From Poriferisodalis sp965262965 (GTDB lineage Bacteria; Actinomycetota; Acidimicrobiia; Acidimicrobiales; Poriferisodalaceae): a stretch of 64,000 nt of DNA. The position numbers and the translations under genes are program-made. Of this stretch, positions 51,942 through 61,434 are shown piece by piece (position 1 is the first letter of the stretch; every line of letters begins with the position of its first letter). Where the stretch lies: contig NZ_OZ253573.1 in NCBI RefSeq assembly GCF_965262965.1, forward strand, positions 2,914,001 to 2,978,000, read 5' to 3'. The notes under the pieces are model-generated. The model saw only the letters and a program-made list of their open reading frames with translations. It had not been told where the DNA came from and made no database searches.

Positions 51942-52213
51942 TCGGAGGCGTCGAGCACGGAGGGTTCGGCAAGCAGCGCGGAGATTCGGGGTTTGGGATT
52001 CGTAGGTCGGTCCAGAACTGCTTGCAATTCTGCCCACGCGTCGGGCGATACTGCGAACACGTGGCGGTCGGCGAGATCGTTGGCAGCCGACTCCAAGGCG
52101 CAGTTGACGACATACTCGTTGAGCGACACCCCGGTGGCGTCGAGCGCTCGGCGCACGATCGTGTTCTGCGCGGGCGTCACCCGCAGTGTCCAACGTTCTG
52201 ACTTGGTGCTCAC
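51938..52213 (-). CDS. DUF1778 (TacA-like) antitoxin
   Basis: The 91-residue product shows the ribbon-helix-helix of DUF1778: ERWTLRVTPAQNTIVRRALD, then GVSLNEYVVNCALESA, and a C-terminal toxin-binding part with VSPDAWAELQAVLDRP. The four-base overlap with the GNAT gene and the palindrome upstream fit an autoregulated TacAT operon. Confidence 0.85.
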   Translation of the reverse strand: MSTKSERWTLRVTPAQNTIVRRALDATGVSLNEYVVNCALESAANDLADRHVFAVSPDAWAELQAVLDRPTNPKPRISALLAEPSVLDASE

Positions 52214-52222
52214 GGCAGAGAC

Positions 52223-52243
52223 TGTACGTCAATTTGACGTACA
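52223..52243 (-). promoter_or_regulatory. Palindromic operator of the TacAT-like operon
   Basis: TGTACGTCAA-T-TTGACGTACA is a perfect inverted repeat with 10-bp arms and one central base, 10 bp upstream of the antitoxin start. It is a likely binding site for the ribbon-helix-helix antitoxin. The stretch 52244-52579 shows no gene I can support. Confidence 0.7.
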
Positions 52244-52579
52244 TCAAGAATGAGTTTCGGAAGCTCGGATATGCGTCGATCCGAGCGGGCGCGCAACCTC
52301 GGCTAGTAGAAGAACGTCGGCGCAACTGGCGATGCCGGGAGGGACTGAGTCGTGGCCGAATTGAATGTCGAACAGCGGATCCGCAATGCGAGGAATGGCT
52401 GGCTGCGGCGCCGACACCGGCGGGAAGCACGAACCGAGAGCTCATGGTGCCGAGCCAACTCCGGGGCCGCGCCGAGTCGTTGTCTCAGCTCGATCCTGAG
52501 TGCATCGAGGTGGTGCTGACCGGCCGGCTGTTGGCTGAGCACGTGCCACCTGCTCACACGTGGCGCAGACGCGTCGCGC

Positions 52580-52885
52580 TCAGAGGTCGAGGCCGATGGC
52601 GGCGATCGGTGTGGTCATCTGCATTTGGGGAGGTGACGCCATGAGCGTCATGAACGCAGCCATCGCCTGTTGCATGGCTTCGGACTGGCCGTGGTGCTGC
52701 ATCGACTCGGCATCGGTCATGAGGGCAAAGAACCAGAACGTGTTTCCCTCGCCGCGGTGGTACGAGTAGATCTCCACGCCGGGTTCTTCGGAGGCGGCTT
52801 CGACCATCGAGGCCAGCACGGCCGCCATCTCGTCGCCCTTGCCGTCCTGGCATTCGAAGCTGCCGATCACCGTTGCCTTGCCCAT
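52580..52885 (-). CDS. Antibiotic biosynthesis monooxygenase (ABM) domain protein
   Basis: The 101-residue product has the small ferredoxin-like ABM fold: a first strand ATVIGSFECQDGKGDEMAAV, a middle GVEIYSYHRGEGNTFWFFAL and a helix SMQHHGQSEAMQQAMAAFM. Members are cofactor-free oxygenases or quinol monooxygenases. It stands alone. Confidence 0.75.
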   Translation of the reverse strand: MGKATVIGSFECQDGKGDEMAAVLASMVEAASEEPGVEIYSYHRGEGNTFWFFALMTDAESMQHHGQSEAMQQAMAAFMTLMASPPQMQMTTPIAAIGLDL

Positions 52886-53012
52886 GAGTGCGTCTGCCTG
52901 GCTCGCCGAGCGTGCAGCGGGAGCACGATCACGCGGGCATCTCTACCACGAACGGCGCGGATGAACTCTGCGCAGCGCGTGACGCAACAGGTTCGGCTCT
53001 GACTCGTTGGGA

Positions 53013-54427
53013 TCAGCGATCGGTTGGGGCCTCAGTCGCCGGCCCTGCCCACAGTGGCGGGGCTGGCATCGGGCCCCGCGCCGCCTCGTACGCCGCCGCT
53101 AGTGCGAGCGACAGCGTCTCGTCGCCGCCCCGGCAGACGAACTGCATCGACGTCGGCAATCCGCCGGGCGACACACCGGTCGGCACAGTCGTGCCGCACA
53201 GCGCGAGAAAGTTCGCTGCCCGGGTGAACAGTGCCGGGGTGGTCGTCTCGTCGGCTTCGTCAACTGGCAATGGCAGCATCGGCGTGGTCGGCGTCACCAT
53301 CGCATCGAAGCCCTCGAACGCTGCCGCAAATTCGGCAAGGTCGATGCGTCGCTGGAGCGTGGCCGCGATGTAGTCGGAGGCCGAGATGTTGGCGCCCGCC
53401 AGGACTCTCGCTCGCACCCGCTCGTCCACCTTCGAGTTCGGGTCCTCCATGAGCGCGCCGTAGTAGTGGTACGACTCCGCCGTCACGATCAAGAACCTGG
53501 TGTTCTTCAACTCCTCGAACGATGTCGGCAGGTCGAAGGGAACCACGTCGGCGCCGAGCCCGGACAGCACCTCGAGCGCAGCGTCGTAGGCGGCGAGCTG
53601 GGCGGCATCCACGCCCATGCGTTCGGTGTCGGTCAGGCAGCCGATGCGGCGGCCCCCCATTCCGGCTTGCAGTGCCCCGTAGCGACCGGTGCCCGCCAGC
53701 CAGTCCCGCTCAACGGCAGCGGGCGGCGTGCCCAACATGGCGTCGAACATGAGCGCCGCGTCGAGCACCGACCGGGTCAGCGGCCCGGGCGTATCCAGCG
53801 TGTGCGACAGCGGAACGATCCCGTCGATCGGCAGCAGGCCCTCGGTGGTCTTGAGCCCGACGATCCCGCACATCGCGGCTGGCAGTCGTACCGACCCGCC
53901 CGTGTCGGTGCCCACCGCGCATGGCACCATGCCCGACGACACCGCCGTGCCCGAACCCGACGACGAGCCGCCCGGCGTGCGGGCCACTTCGGGGTCCCAC
54001 GGATTCCACGGTGTGCCCATGTGCTGGTTGGTGCCCCAACCGCCCATCGCAAACTCGACGGTCTTGGTCTTGCCCAGCAGGATCCCACCGGCATCCAGCA
54101 AGCGCTGCGCGATCGTGGCGGTGGCCGGCGAGATCGGTCGGCCCACTCCGCGCAGCCAGCGGTCGTGACCCGGCCCTCGACGTCCACGATGTCCTTCAGC
54201 GCGAACGGCACACCCCACAACGGCCCCAGCGGCTCACCCGCCGCCAGCGCCAGCACCGCATCGGCAGCCTCCGCCGCCCCCCGGGCCTCGTCCGCGTGCA
54301 CTGCCTGCCAGGCACCGACCCGCCCGTCCAGCGCCTCAATGGCAGCCAGGCATTCCTCGGTGGCCTCGACCGGACTGCGGGACCCGTCCCGGTAACCCGC
54401 CGCCAGCTCAGCAATCGTCGCCGTCAC
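53013..54427 (-). pseudogene. Amidase (amidase-signature family) with a frameshift
   Basis: The N-terminal frame (GTG 54427) reaches GVPFALKDIVDVEGRVTTAG with the catalytic Lys. Around 54140 the coding shifts by one frame, and the rest, from PATATIAQRLLDAGGILLGK, has the signature RTPGGSSSGSGTAV and the nucleophile GTDTGGSVRLPAAMCG, to the stop at 53013. All of the Ser-Ser-Lys triad is present but in two frames. Either a true frameshift or a sequencing error; the enzyme would hydrolyse amides of unknown type. Confidence 0.8.
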
Positions 54428-54507
54428 AAGTCCCCCTGGCTTCCCGCTTCATCGCAGCGCGCAGTCTCGCGCCTCGCGCCGTCGCTGTGCGCGGAACAGA
54501 GCCGCGT

Positions 54508-54883
54508 TCAGTCGGCTTCGGGGTCTTGCTCCTTGGCGTTGCAGTCGCCGCTGTGGGCGTACATGCGCTCGACCACCAGCGTCGCCACGCTTGAGTTCAC
54601 GCCCAGCCAGATGGGTGTGCCGATCACGAAGATGTCGGCCTCCATGATCTTGGCGTGGATCTGCGGCCAGTCGTCGGCGATGCCGTTGAGCGTGTGGTCC
54701 TTCTCCATGCCGAAGGCGATGGTGTGCTCGAGGGCATGGATGATCCCGCCGTCGACGCCCTGTGCGCATCACCCCGGCAGCACGGTTTATCAGTCGCCGG
54801 GTATGGGCCTGTGCCGGGTCGTACTTGATCGAGCAGTTGATGAACAGCGCCCGCAGGCCGCTGAAGTCGGGAAGTTCGTCCAT
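54508..54883 (-). pseudogene. Flavodoxin-like NAD(P)H-dependent oxidoreductase, frameshifted and truncated
   Basis: ATG 54883 opens GLRALFINCSIKYDP, then HTRRLINRAAGVMR. Near 54770 the frame changes, and the rest reads HTLNGIADDWPQIHAKIMEA and DIFVIGTPIWLGVNSSVATL. It stops at 54508 after SGDCNAKEQDPEAD, where relatives continue for about 80 residues with the second half of the flavin site. Two faults make it non-functional. Confidence 0.7.
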
Positions 54884-55057
54884 AGTGCTCGTCCTCGCTC
54901 AATGTCGCTGGGCGACGGTCATCGCACGCCGCCCTGCGAGCGCCAATGTAGATCTGGTCGGACCTGGCGCAGTCACGCCCGCCGCGGACCAGAATCGACG
55001 TTCGAGCCGACTGCTAGCTTCGCAGCGGGTGGTGCATCCACCTGGGGGGGGCCGGCG

Positions 55058-55471
55058 ATGGCCAGCACTGCGGCCGATGAGGCCCGAATTTCTGCGAACG
55101 GCGCCGCGTGGCTGTGGGCACTCACGCTCGCCGTGGGCATGGCGATCCTGTTCGCGTTCACTCAATGGGGCGTCCTCGACGACGTTCCGGCGTCCGACGT
55201 CACCGCCTTCGCCGTCGGCACACACAACGCCATCGGAATCGTCGCGATCGGTGGCTGGAACGCAATCGGCGTAGTGGCAATCGGCGGTGCCAACTCGATC
55301 GGCGTGGTCACCATCGGCGGACTGAACAGCATCGGCCTCATCTCGGTCGGCGGAATCAACTCCTCGGGCCTGATTACTCTCGGCGGAATCAACTCCATGG
55401 CCGCAATCCGGGGAGTCCGGGTACTGCGGTGGTCCCCGACGATGATCCGCCGTGGCAACTTGACCTGTTAG
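55058..55471 (+). CDS. Membrane protein with five 11-residue repeats (beta-helix-like)
   Basis: The 137-residue product (ATG 55058, after a G-rich ribosome-binding site) has one membrane segment (WALTLAVGMAILFAFTQWGV). From residue 57 five tandem 11-residue units follow of the type NAIGIVAIGGW / NSIGVVTIGGL / NSIGLISVGGI (55226-55390) and a partial sixth. The periodic N-(A/S)-x-G-x-(V/I)-x-x-G-G suggests a stacked beta-helix, distinct from pentapeptide repeats. It is followed 12 bases on by the CoA-transferase gene. Function unknown. Confidence 0.75.
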   Translation: MASTAADEARISANGAAWLWALTLAVGMAILFAFTQWGVLDDVPASDVTAFAVGTHNAIGIVAIGGWNAIGVVAIGGANSIGVVTIGGLNSIGLISVGGINSSGLITLGGINSMAAIRGVRVLRWSPTMIRRGNLTC

Positions 55472-55483
55472 CTGCGGGCGGAG

Positions 55484-56668
55484 ATGTCGAACGGACCAGG
55501 ACCGCTGGCGGGCATCCGCGTCGTCGAGATCGCCACGTTCATCGCCGCGCCAGGCGGCACGCACCTGTTGGCGTCCCAGGGTGCGCAGGTCATCAAGGTT
55601 GAGGACACCGTCGTCGGCGATCCGCTGCGGATGTTCGGGTCGAGCCGCAACGGCATGTCGGGCTGGTTTGCCAACCTCAACGCCGGCAAGCGTTCGCTGT
55701 GCATGGACATCGCCTCGTCGGCGGGGCGCGAGATCATGGCTGACTTGCTTGCCGCCGCCGACGTCTTCGTGCAGGCGTACCGACCGGGGGTGGCCGCGCG
55801 GCTGGGCATCGGCGAGGCCGACGTGCGCAAGCGAAACCCGGACGTGATCTACGTGTCGATCAGCGGTTTCGGCCGCGACGGGCCCTATTCGAAACGTCCC
55901 GCCTATGACGCGGTCATCCAAGCCTGGTCGGGCATCGCCAGCGTTCAGGGCGGCGACGACGAGCCGCAGTTCGTGCGCAGCTTCATCCCCGACAAGGTCA
56001 CGTCGCTGACGTGGACCCAGGCAGTGTGCGCCGCGCTCTATGCACGAGAACGAACCGGCCGCGGCGAGCATGTGGAGCTGTCGCTGCTGGACTCCGCAGT
56101 CAGCTTCATGTGGCCCGACGCGATGATGGAGCACGTCGTGCTGGCCGACGACGCCGACCATCGTCCCAACCTGCTGGCCGACTACCGGCTGTTGGGCTGC
56201 AGGGACGGCTACGTGGCTGTCATGCCGCTCACCGACGGCCACTGGAAGGGCGTGGCCGATGCGTTCGACCGGCCCGACCTGCTGAGCGACCCCCGCTTCG
56301 CCGAGGCCGGGCCGAGGGCGGCGCACTTCGGCGAGATGATCGACACGCTCGGCGAAGTGGTGGCCGATGTGGCCCGTGACGACGTTGTCGAGCGGCTCAT
56401 CGCTGCAGACGTGCCGGTAGCGCCGGCGCTGCGTCCCGACGAGGTCGCCAACGACGCCGGGGTGCAGCACTCGGGAGTGATCCGGGAGGTCGACCACCCG
56501 ATCGTCGGCCGGATCCGTCAGAACCGCCCCGCCGCGCTCATCGCAGGCGGCGTGCCCGAGCTGCGCCCCGCCGTCGAGCGGGGCACGGACACGGACGCGA
56601 TCCTGACCGAGCTGGGCAGGTCGACCGACGCCATCGCCGAGTTGCGCGCCGCAGGAATCGTGAAGTAA
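55484..56668 (+). CDS. CaiB/BaiF (family III) CoA-transferase
   Basis: The 394-residue product has the family start GIRVVEIATFIAAPGGTHLL, VIKVEDTVVGDP and LNAGKRSLCMDIAS, then the YVSISGFGRDGPYSKRPAYD region with the catalytic Asp. It exchanges CoA between organic acids. It is followed by acyl-CoA dehydrogenase and, further on, enoyl-CoA hydratase genes, which suggests a fatty- or aromatic-acid degradation set. Confidence 0.92.
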   Translation: MSNGPGPLAGIRVVEIATFIAAPGGTHLLASQGAQVIKVEDTVVGDPLRMFGSSRNGMSGWFANLNAGKRSLCMDIASSAGREIMADLLAAADVFVQAYRPGVAARLGIGEADVRKRNPDVIYVSISGFGRDGPYSKRPAYDAVIQAWSGIASVQGGDDEPQFVRSFIPDKVTSLTWTQAVCAALYARERTGRGEHVELSLLDSAVSFMWPDAMMEHVVLADDADHRPNLLADYRLLGCRDGYVAVMPLTDGHWKGVADAFDRPDLLSDPRFAEAGPRAAHFGEMIDTLGEVVADVARDDVVERLIAADVPVAPALRPDEVANDAGVQHSGVIREVDHPIVGRIRQNRPAALIAGGVPELRPAVERGTDTDAILTELGRSTDAIAELRAAGIVK

Positions 56669-56718
56669 GAGCAGCGAACCCGCAGACGTGAAGACCGAAG
56701 TGCAGTAGGAATAGTGAG

Positions 56719-57921
56719 ATGAGCGCGACCGATGTGTCCGGTTCGGCTGGCTCGAACGGCTCGAACGGTTCAGGCCCGGACCTGCGCATCGACGAGCTCA
56801 CCGGCGCCGTTCTGACCGAACATGCCGCGTGGAATGAGGAGCATCGCCGGCTGGCCGAGGGTGCCATGACGGCACTGCGTGACGCCGGCGCGTTGCGCCT
56901 GCTGGTGCCCGAGCGCGCCGGAGGCGACGAGCGGGAATTCGCCGACATGGTCGCCAACGTGCGCGAGGCCGCCCTATACGACGGTGCTGCGGCGTGGGTG
57001 CTGATGGTGTTGGTCGGGCACAGCTGGATGCTCGGGTCGATGACCGAGGAACTCCAGGACGAGGTGTACGGGGTCGATCCCGATGCGATCGTGCCGGGTT
57101 CGCTGGCGCCGGTCGGCTCAGCCACCGAATGCGACGGCGGGTGGCTCGTCGATGGCCGCTGGCCGTTCACCAGCGGTGCGGTGTGGGGCAAGTGGTTCCT
57201 GCTGGGCTCCCAGGTACTAGCCGAAGGCAAGCGGCCCCGCCTGCTCCATGTGGTGATCCCGCGTGAGGACATCGAAGTCGACGACAACTGGTATGCCATC
57301 GGACTGCGTGGGACGGGCTCATGCGACGTGGTTGCAGACGGGGCGTTCGTGCCGACGCACCGCACGGTCGACTCTGGCGATCTGCTCGGTGGCCGTTCGC
57401 CGTGGTCGAGCCGCCACCGCACCACCGTGTACCGCACGCCGGTCCTACCCGGGCTGGCGGTGCATGTGGCCGCGGCGGCACTCGGGCTTGCCCGCGCCGG
57501 GCTCGACGATGCCGCCGACCGTCTCGGCACCCAGGACGACCGCTACATGGGGTCGCCGAAATCCAAACGGCCAGGCCTGCACATGCGTTTGGCTGAGTCA
57601 AACACCGAGGTGCGCTCGGCCGAACTGCTGATCGACGACACGCTGGGGTTGTTGCGCCAAGCTGCCGACGGGGCCGATTCCAAGCAGCTGCGGGCGCAGG
57701 CGAAGTATCAAGGCAGCTACGCCATCGAGCTGTGCCGACGGGCACTCGACCGTGTCACCACAGCGGCCGGCGGACGAGCCGTGTTCGACGGCAGCCGCCT
57801 GCAGCAAACATTCCGAGACGTGACAATGGCCAGCCAGCACCAAGTCGCCGATCTCGACACGGTGGGCGAGGCCTACGGCCGCACCCGTCTCGGCATGGAC
57901 CCTGGCGCCCATCCGTTGTAG
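56719..57921 (+). CDS. Acyl-CoA dehydrogenase family protein
   Basis: The 400-residue product has LAEGAMTALRDAGALRLLVP and YDGAAAWVLMVLVGHSWMLG, then GRWPFTSGAVWGKWFLLGSQ and a C-terminal helical domain with RRALDRVTTAAGGRAVFDGS. The GGRAVFDGSRLQQTFRDV pattern is that of flavin-dependent HsaA-like monooxygenases as well as acyl-CoA dehydrogenases, so a hydroxylase role is an alternative. 50 bases downstream of the CoA-transferase gene, likely same operon. Confidence 0.85.
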   Translation: MSATDVSGSAGSNGSNGSGPDLRIDELTGAVLTEHAAWNEEHRRLAEGAMTALRDAGALRLLVPERAGGDEREFADMVANVREAALYDGAAAWVLMVLVGHSWMLGSMTEELQDEVYGVDPDAIVPGSLAPVGSATECDGGWLVDGRWPFTSGAVWGKWFLLGSQVLAEGKRPRLLHVVIPREDIEVDDNWYAIGLRGTGSCDVVADGAFVPTHRTVDSGDLLGGRSPWSSRHRTTVYRTPVLPGLAVHVAAAALGLARAGLDDAADRLGTQDDRYMGSPKSKRPGLHMRLAESNTEVRSAELLIDDTLGLLRQAADGADSKQLRAQAKYQGSYAIELCRRALDRVTTAAGGRAVFDGSRLQQTFRDVTMASQHQVADLDTVGEAYGRTRLGMDPGAHPL

Positions 57922-58084
57922 CCCGGCGGTTGTCACAGCGGCTGCGTTGGCGCCGATTCATCGCCAACAACGCGAAATATCTGACCCTGTGCGGACATGA
58001 ACGTATGAGACACTGGCCGCAGGCCGGTTCGTGTCTGAGGTTTGTCGTGGACGCTGCCTGCGATCCGGCAAGGAGTTGATTTGC

Positions 58085-59140
58085 GTGAAGGCTCGCTGGG
58101 CCACGACCGCCGCGGTCGTCGCGGCGGCATCGCTGACTGTCGCTGCGTGCGGGAGCAGCATCGAAGCCGAGGCTGTCGACGAAGTGGTGACCGAATCGTC
58201 GGCCGACGACACCGCCGCCGCGCCGACAACTGCGGCGGCCCCCGCCACGACCGCCGTCGTGGCTGCCGAATTGCCCACGGATCCGCTGGAGCTGCTCACG
58301 TATGCGTTCGAGTCGAGCGCGGGGCGCTCGGTGCGCGGCGAGATGCTGTCTGACTTCGGAGGATTCGCAGCGATAACGCTGTCGTTTGAGGTCGACCCCG
58401 ACGCCAATATGGCGATGACGATGAGCGTCGACGACCCGGCAGCGGGCGGTCTCGCGTTCGAGATCCTGATGGTCGAGGGCGCCACCTACGTCCGGTTTGC
58501 CGTTCCCGAAGAGTTGCAGGGTCTGGCCCTTGGGGCACCGCCCGACGGCTGGTTCACGCTCGATGCCGAAGCAGCAGCGAGCATGGGCATCTTGTGCCCC
58601 TCGCCGCTGCCCGGTGAGGCTCCTCGCGCCGGCGGCTGCCCTGCGCCGAACGACAACACCCATCTGATCGAATTCGTGGCCGATGCCGAGACCTTCGGCT
58701 CGGAGCAAGTCGACGGCGAGCCGATGACACACATCCGCTACACCCTCGACGTTGCGGCCTTAGCTGCATCACAGGGGGCTGCATCACAGGGGGCTGGGCC
58801 CGACGGCGGTGACGGGGCGGCCCTGTTCCCCGCGGAGATGTTCGGCGACGGCTTGGCTACCGACATCTGGATCGACGGCGACGGCCTCACGCGGCGAGTC
58901 AGCCTGGATCTGGGGTCGATGTTCGGCGACCTCGCGGAAGATCTCGGCGCCGATGCCGAGGAGCTCCCCGGATTCGCCATCATGATCGACTTCTTCGACT
59001 ACGACGCCGACATCACGATCACCGCACCCCCCGCCGATGAGATCGTGGGTGATTTCAGCGACATGATGGGCTCCGGCCCCGGCGAGGGTCCCGGCTTTGA
59101 CCAGGGTTCCGGCACCGCGCCCGACTACGACGATTCATAG
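58085..59140 (+). CDS. Lipoprotein, LppX/LprG-like
   Basis: The 351-residue product starts at GTG 58085 (the longer frame lacks a signal) with a lipoprotein signal ATTAAVVAAASLTVAACGSS (lipobox VAAC). A Thr/Ala-rich linker and a beta-rich domain follow (AITLSFEVDPDANMAMTMSV, ATYVRFAVPEEL). Layout and length resemble LolA/LppX-type lipid-binding lipoproteins, without clear motif support. It contains a short AASQG AASQG duplication and an acidic Gly-rich tail. Confidence 0.7.
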   Translation: MKARWATTAAVVAAASLTVAACGSSIEAEAVDEVVTESSADDTAAAPTTAAAPATTAVVAAELPTDPLELLTYAFESSAGRSVRGEMLSDFGGFAAITLSFEVDPDANMAMTMSVDDPAAGGLAFEILMVEGATYVRFAVPEELQGLALGAPPDGWFTLDAEAAASMGILCPSPLPGEAPRAGGCPAPNDNTHLIEFVADAETFGSEQVDGEPMTHIRYTLDVAALAASQGAASQGAGPDGGDGAALFPAEMFGDGLATDIWIDGDGLTRRVSLDLGSMFGDLAEDLGADAEELPGFAIMIDFFDYDADITITAPPADEIVGDFSDMMGSGPGEGPGFDQGSGTAPDYDDS

Positions 59141-59332
59141 ATCGGCGGCCGCAGTAGCCCCGATCCCGAACCCCAGGATGCCCGGACGATGCAGGCGCCA
59201 TCTGGGGATGTCTCTGCGACAGCCGCCCCGAACAGCCGCCTCGATCCCGAGACCCGGGTCGCCCGGGCCGAGCACCGGTGCGGCATGTCAAACTGCGCGC
59301 CCCAACGGCGGCCTTGACCCGGGAGTGCAGCG

Positions 59333-60118
59333 ATGACAGTGAAACTCGAGACAGTGCGGATCGACGGCGATGGGCCGGTGCGGCATCTGGTGCTGAACCG
59401 GCCTGAGGTTCACAACGCCGTCAACGGCCAGCTGGTGGCCGATGTGCATGCAGCGTGTCTGGCGCTTGACGCCGACACCTCGGTGCGGGTCGTGATCGTG
59501 CGGGGCGAAGGCAAGAGCCTCTCCTCAGGCGCCGATCTGAAGCAGCGGGCTGGCACCAGCCTCGACGCGATGCTGGGCTCGAAGCACGGCGCCCGCATGT
59601 ACGACACGCTGATGCACCTCAACCCGATCACGATCGCGCTGTGCCACGGCTACATGATCGGCGGGGGAGGGGTGCTGCCCGCAGCCTGCGACTTCCGCAT
59701 CGGCAGCCCGTCGATCAGCCTGACGCTCAACGAGGTCAGCATCGGGTTCAACCTCACCTGGCACTCAGTGCCGGCGCTCGTGAACCTGGTGGGGCCGCAC
59801 CGCGCCAAGGAAATGCTGATCTTGGGACGCACCTACGGCATGGCCGAGTTGGAGAAGTTCGGCTTCTTCACCGAGACGGTGTCAAGCGACGACGAGCTGG
59901 TGCCCGCTGCCGAGCAGCTGGCCGCCGCCGTCGTGAACCAGCCGCCAGTGCCGGTCACAGCCTCCAAGGCGTCCATCAATGCACAGGCCATGCCGCTGGG
60001 CCGCGCTATCAACCATCTCGATCACATCGCCGTGGGCTACATGGGCAAGAGCGACAGCTCGCGCACCGCCCGGCACACCTATTTCGCCCAGTCCGAGCGC
60101 AATTGGTCCGACGACTGA
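59333..60118 (+). CDS. Enoyl-CoA hydratase/isomerase family protein
   Basis: The 261-residue product has the crotonase pattern VRHLVLNRPEVHNAVNGQLV, then VIVRGEGKSLSSGADLKQRA and ALCHGYMIGGGGVLPAACDF. The oxyanion glycines are present. The product hydrates or isomerises an enoyl-CoA. ATG 59333 is preceded by GGGAG at good distance. The 59141-59332 gap is empty. Confidence 0.92.
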   Translation: MTVKLETVRIDGDGPVRHLVLNRPEVHNAVNGQLVADVHAACLALDADTSVRVVIVRGEGKSLSSGADLKQRAGTSLDAMLGSKHGARMYDTLMHLNPITIALCHGYMIGGGGVLPAACDFRIGSPSISLTLNEVSIGFNLTWHSVPALVNLVGPHRAKEMLILGRTYGMAELEKFGFFTETVSSDDELVPAAEQLAAAVVNQPPVPVTASKASINAQAMPLGRAINHLDHIAVGYMGKSDSSRTARHTYFAQSERNWSDD

Positions 60119-60133
60119 CATGCCCAGTCGACA

Positions 60134-60364
60134 AACCGGCTGGCCGCTGGCGAGGACGTCGAGATCTTCCCCGCCGACTTGAGTTTCAAACTCCGAGACG
60201 TGCTGGTGATCGTCAACCGCGACTCAGCCGCCCACGACATCGGCCCCTACGAGGTTGTCCCCGGCGAGCGCTTCGAGCGCACCTTCGGCGACGTGGCCGT
60301 CATCTCCGGCTATTGCTCTCTGCACCCCAGCGGCAGTATCCGCATCTCCATCAACGATGGCTGA
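60134..60364 (+). pseudogene. Cupredoxin-like domain, 5'-truncated
   Basis: In frame after the hydratase stop, NRLAAGEDVEIFPADLSFKL, then DVLVIVNRDSAAHDIGPYEV and ISGYCSLHPSGSIRISI form the second half of a cupredoxin with its His and Cys-x-x-His copper ligands. No start codon or signal peptide precedes it; TTG 60179 would cut into the fold. The N-terminal half seems lost. Confidence 0.6.
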
Positions 60365-60376
60365 ACACAGCCGCGG

Positions 60377-61255
60377 CTAGGTCTCGTTGCAGGCCGGCAG
60401 GGCCTCTTCGGCGAACTGAGCGATGGCAGCTTCGGGTTGGCCCATGCGCAATGCCGCGGTGTTGACGAGCAGGCGTTGCACGCCATGGTCGCGGTACACC
60501 TCGAGGCCGTCGACGCCCTCGCGGTGGAAGTTCCAGTAGGCGGTCAGTGCCAGCTCGGCGGGGTCACGGCCCTGGCGGTCGCATTCGGCGCGCATCTCGT
60601 CCATGAGTCGCTTGAAGTCGTCGAGGTCCTTGTGGATGACGTACCAGCCGTCCCCGCGGGCCACCAGGCGGCGGATCGCCGGGGGAGTTGTGCCGCCGAT
60701 GAGCAGCGGCATGCGCGGCCGCTGCGCCGGTGTGGGCAGCATCGAGAAGCCGGACCAGTCCACGAACTCGCCATGGAAGTCGACGTCATCGCCGCTCCAG
60801 GCGGCGGTCATCGCGTCGATGTACTCGTCGGCTCGGGCGCCTCGACGCCCGAACGACACGCCGATCGCGTCGAATTCCTCTTCCAGCCAGCCCACGCCGA
60901 TGCCGAGTTCCAGCCGTCCGCCCGAGAGATGGTCAAGCGATGACGCCTGCTTGGCGAAGTACAGCGCGTTGGCTTGCGTGACGATGTTGACGCCGGTGCC
61001 GAGGCGCAGATGCTGTGTGGCACCGGCGACGTAGGTGAGCGCGATGAACGGGTCGGTGAATCCGGAACCTGTCGGGAGGCCCAGCTTGCCGCTGGGGTGG
61101 TACGGGTATCGGCTCTCATAGTCGTGGGGCACGATGACGTGCTCGAACGTCCACACCGACTCGTAGCCAAGCTCTTCGAGCTGCTGCGCGAACGATCGCA
61201 GGAATCCCGGGTCGAGGTAGGCGGCCGAGTTGATGGGAGTGATGCCGACGTGCAT
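60377..61255 (-). CDS. LLM-class (luciferase-like, F420-type) oxidoreductase
   Basis: The 292-residue product has the F420-dependent group pattern: ELGYESVWTFEHVIVPHDYE, LRLGTGVNIVTQANALYFAK, LDHLSGGRLELGIGVGWLEE and PLLIGGTTPPAIRRLVARGD. This fits a TIM-barrel using reduced F420 or FMN. F420 use is typical of actinobacteria. It is transcribed away from the MFS gene at 61435, with a 179-base shared upstream region. Confidence 0.88.
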   Translation of the reverse strand: MHVGITPINSAAYLDPGFLRSFAQQLEELGYESVWTFEHVIVPHDYESRYPYHPSGKLGLPTGSGFTDPFIALTYVAGATQHLRLGTGVNIVTQANALYFAKQASSLDHLSGGRLELGIGVGWLEEEFDAIGVSFGRRGARADEYIDAMTAAWSGDDVDFHGEFVDWSGFSMLPTPAQRPRMPLLIGGTTPPAIRRLVARGDGWYVIHKDLDDFKRLMDEMRAECDRQGRDPAELALTAYWNFHREGVDGLEVYRDHGVQRLLVNTAALRMGQPEAAIAQFAEEALPACNET

Positions 61256-61434
61256 GTCGCGGACCTTACGCGCGTTCCTCGGATTGCTGCGGTGTCGTCG
61301 CCGGTGCGTGAGCGGGCCATCGCGCCGACTGCGGGGGCCAAGCGCTGCGGGCTTGTGGGACCGCCGCTTGTGTCGGCAGCACCTGCAGGCGGGCTCACCG
61401 TGTGACGTGCCAGCGCGTACGCCATGCTGTTGTG

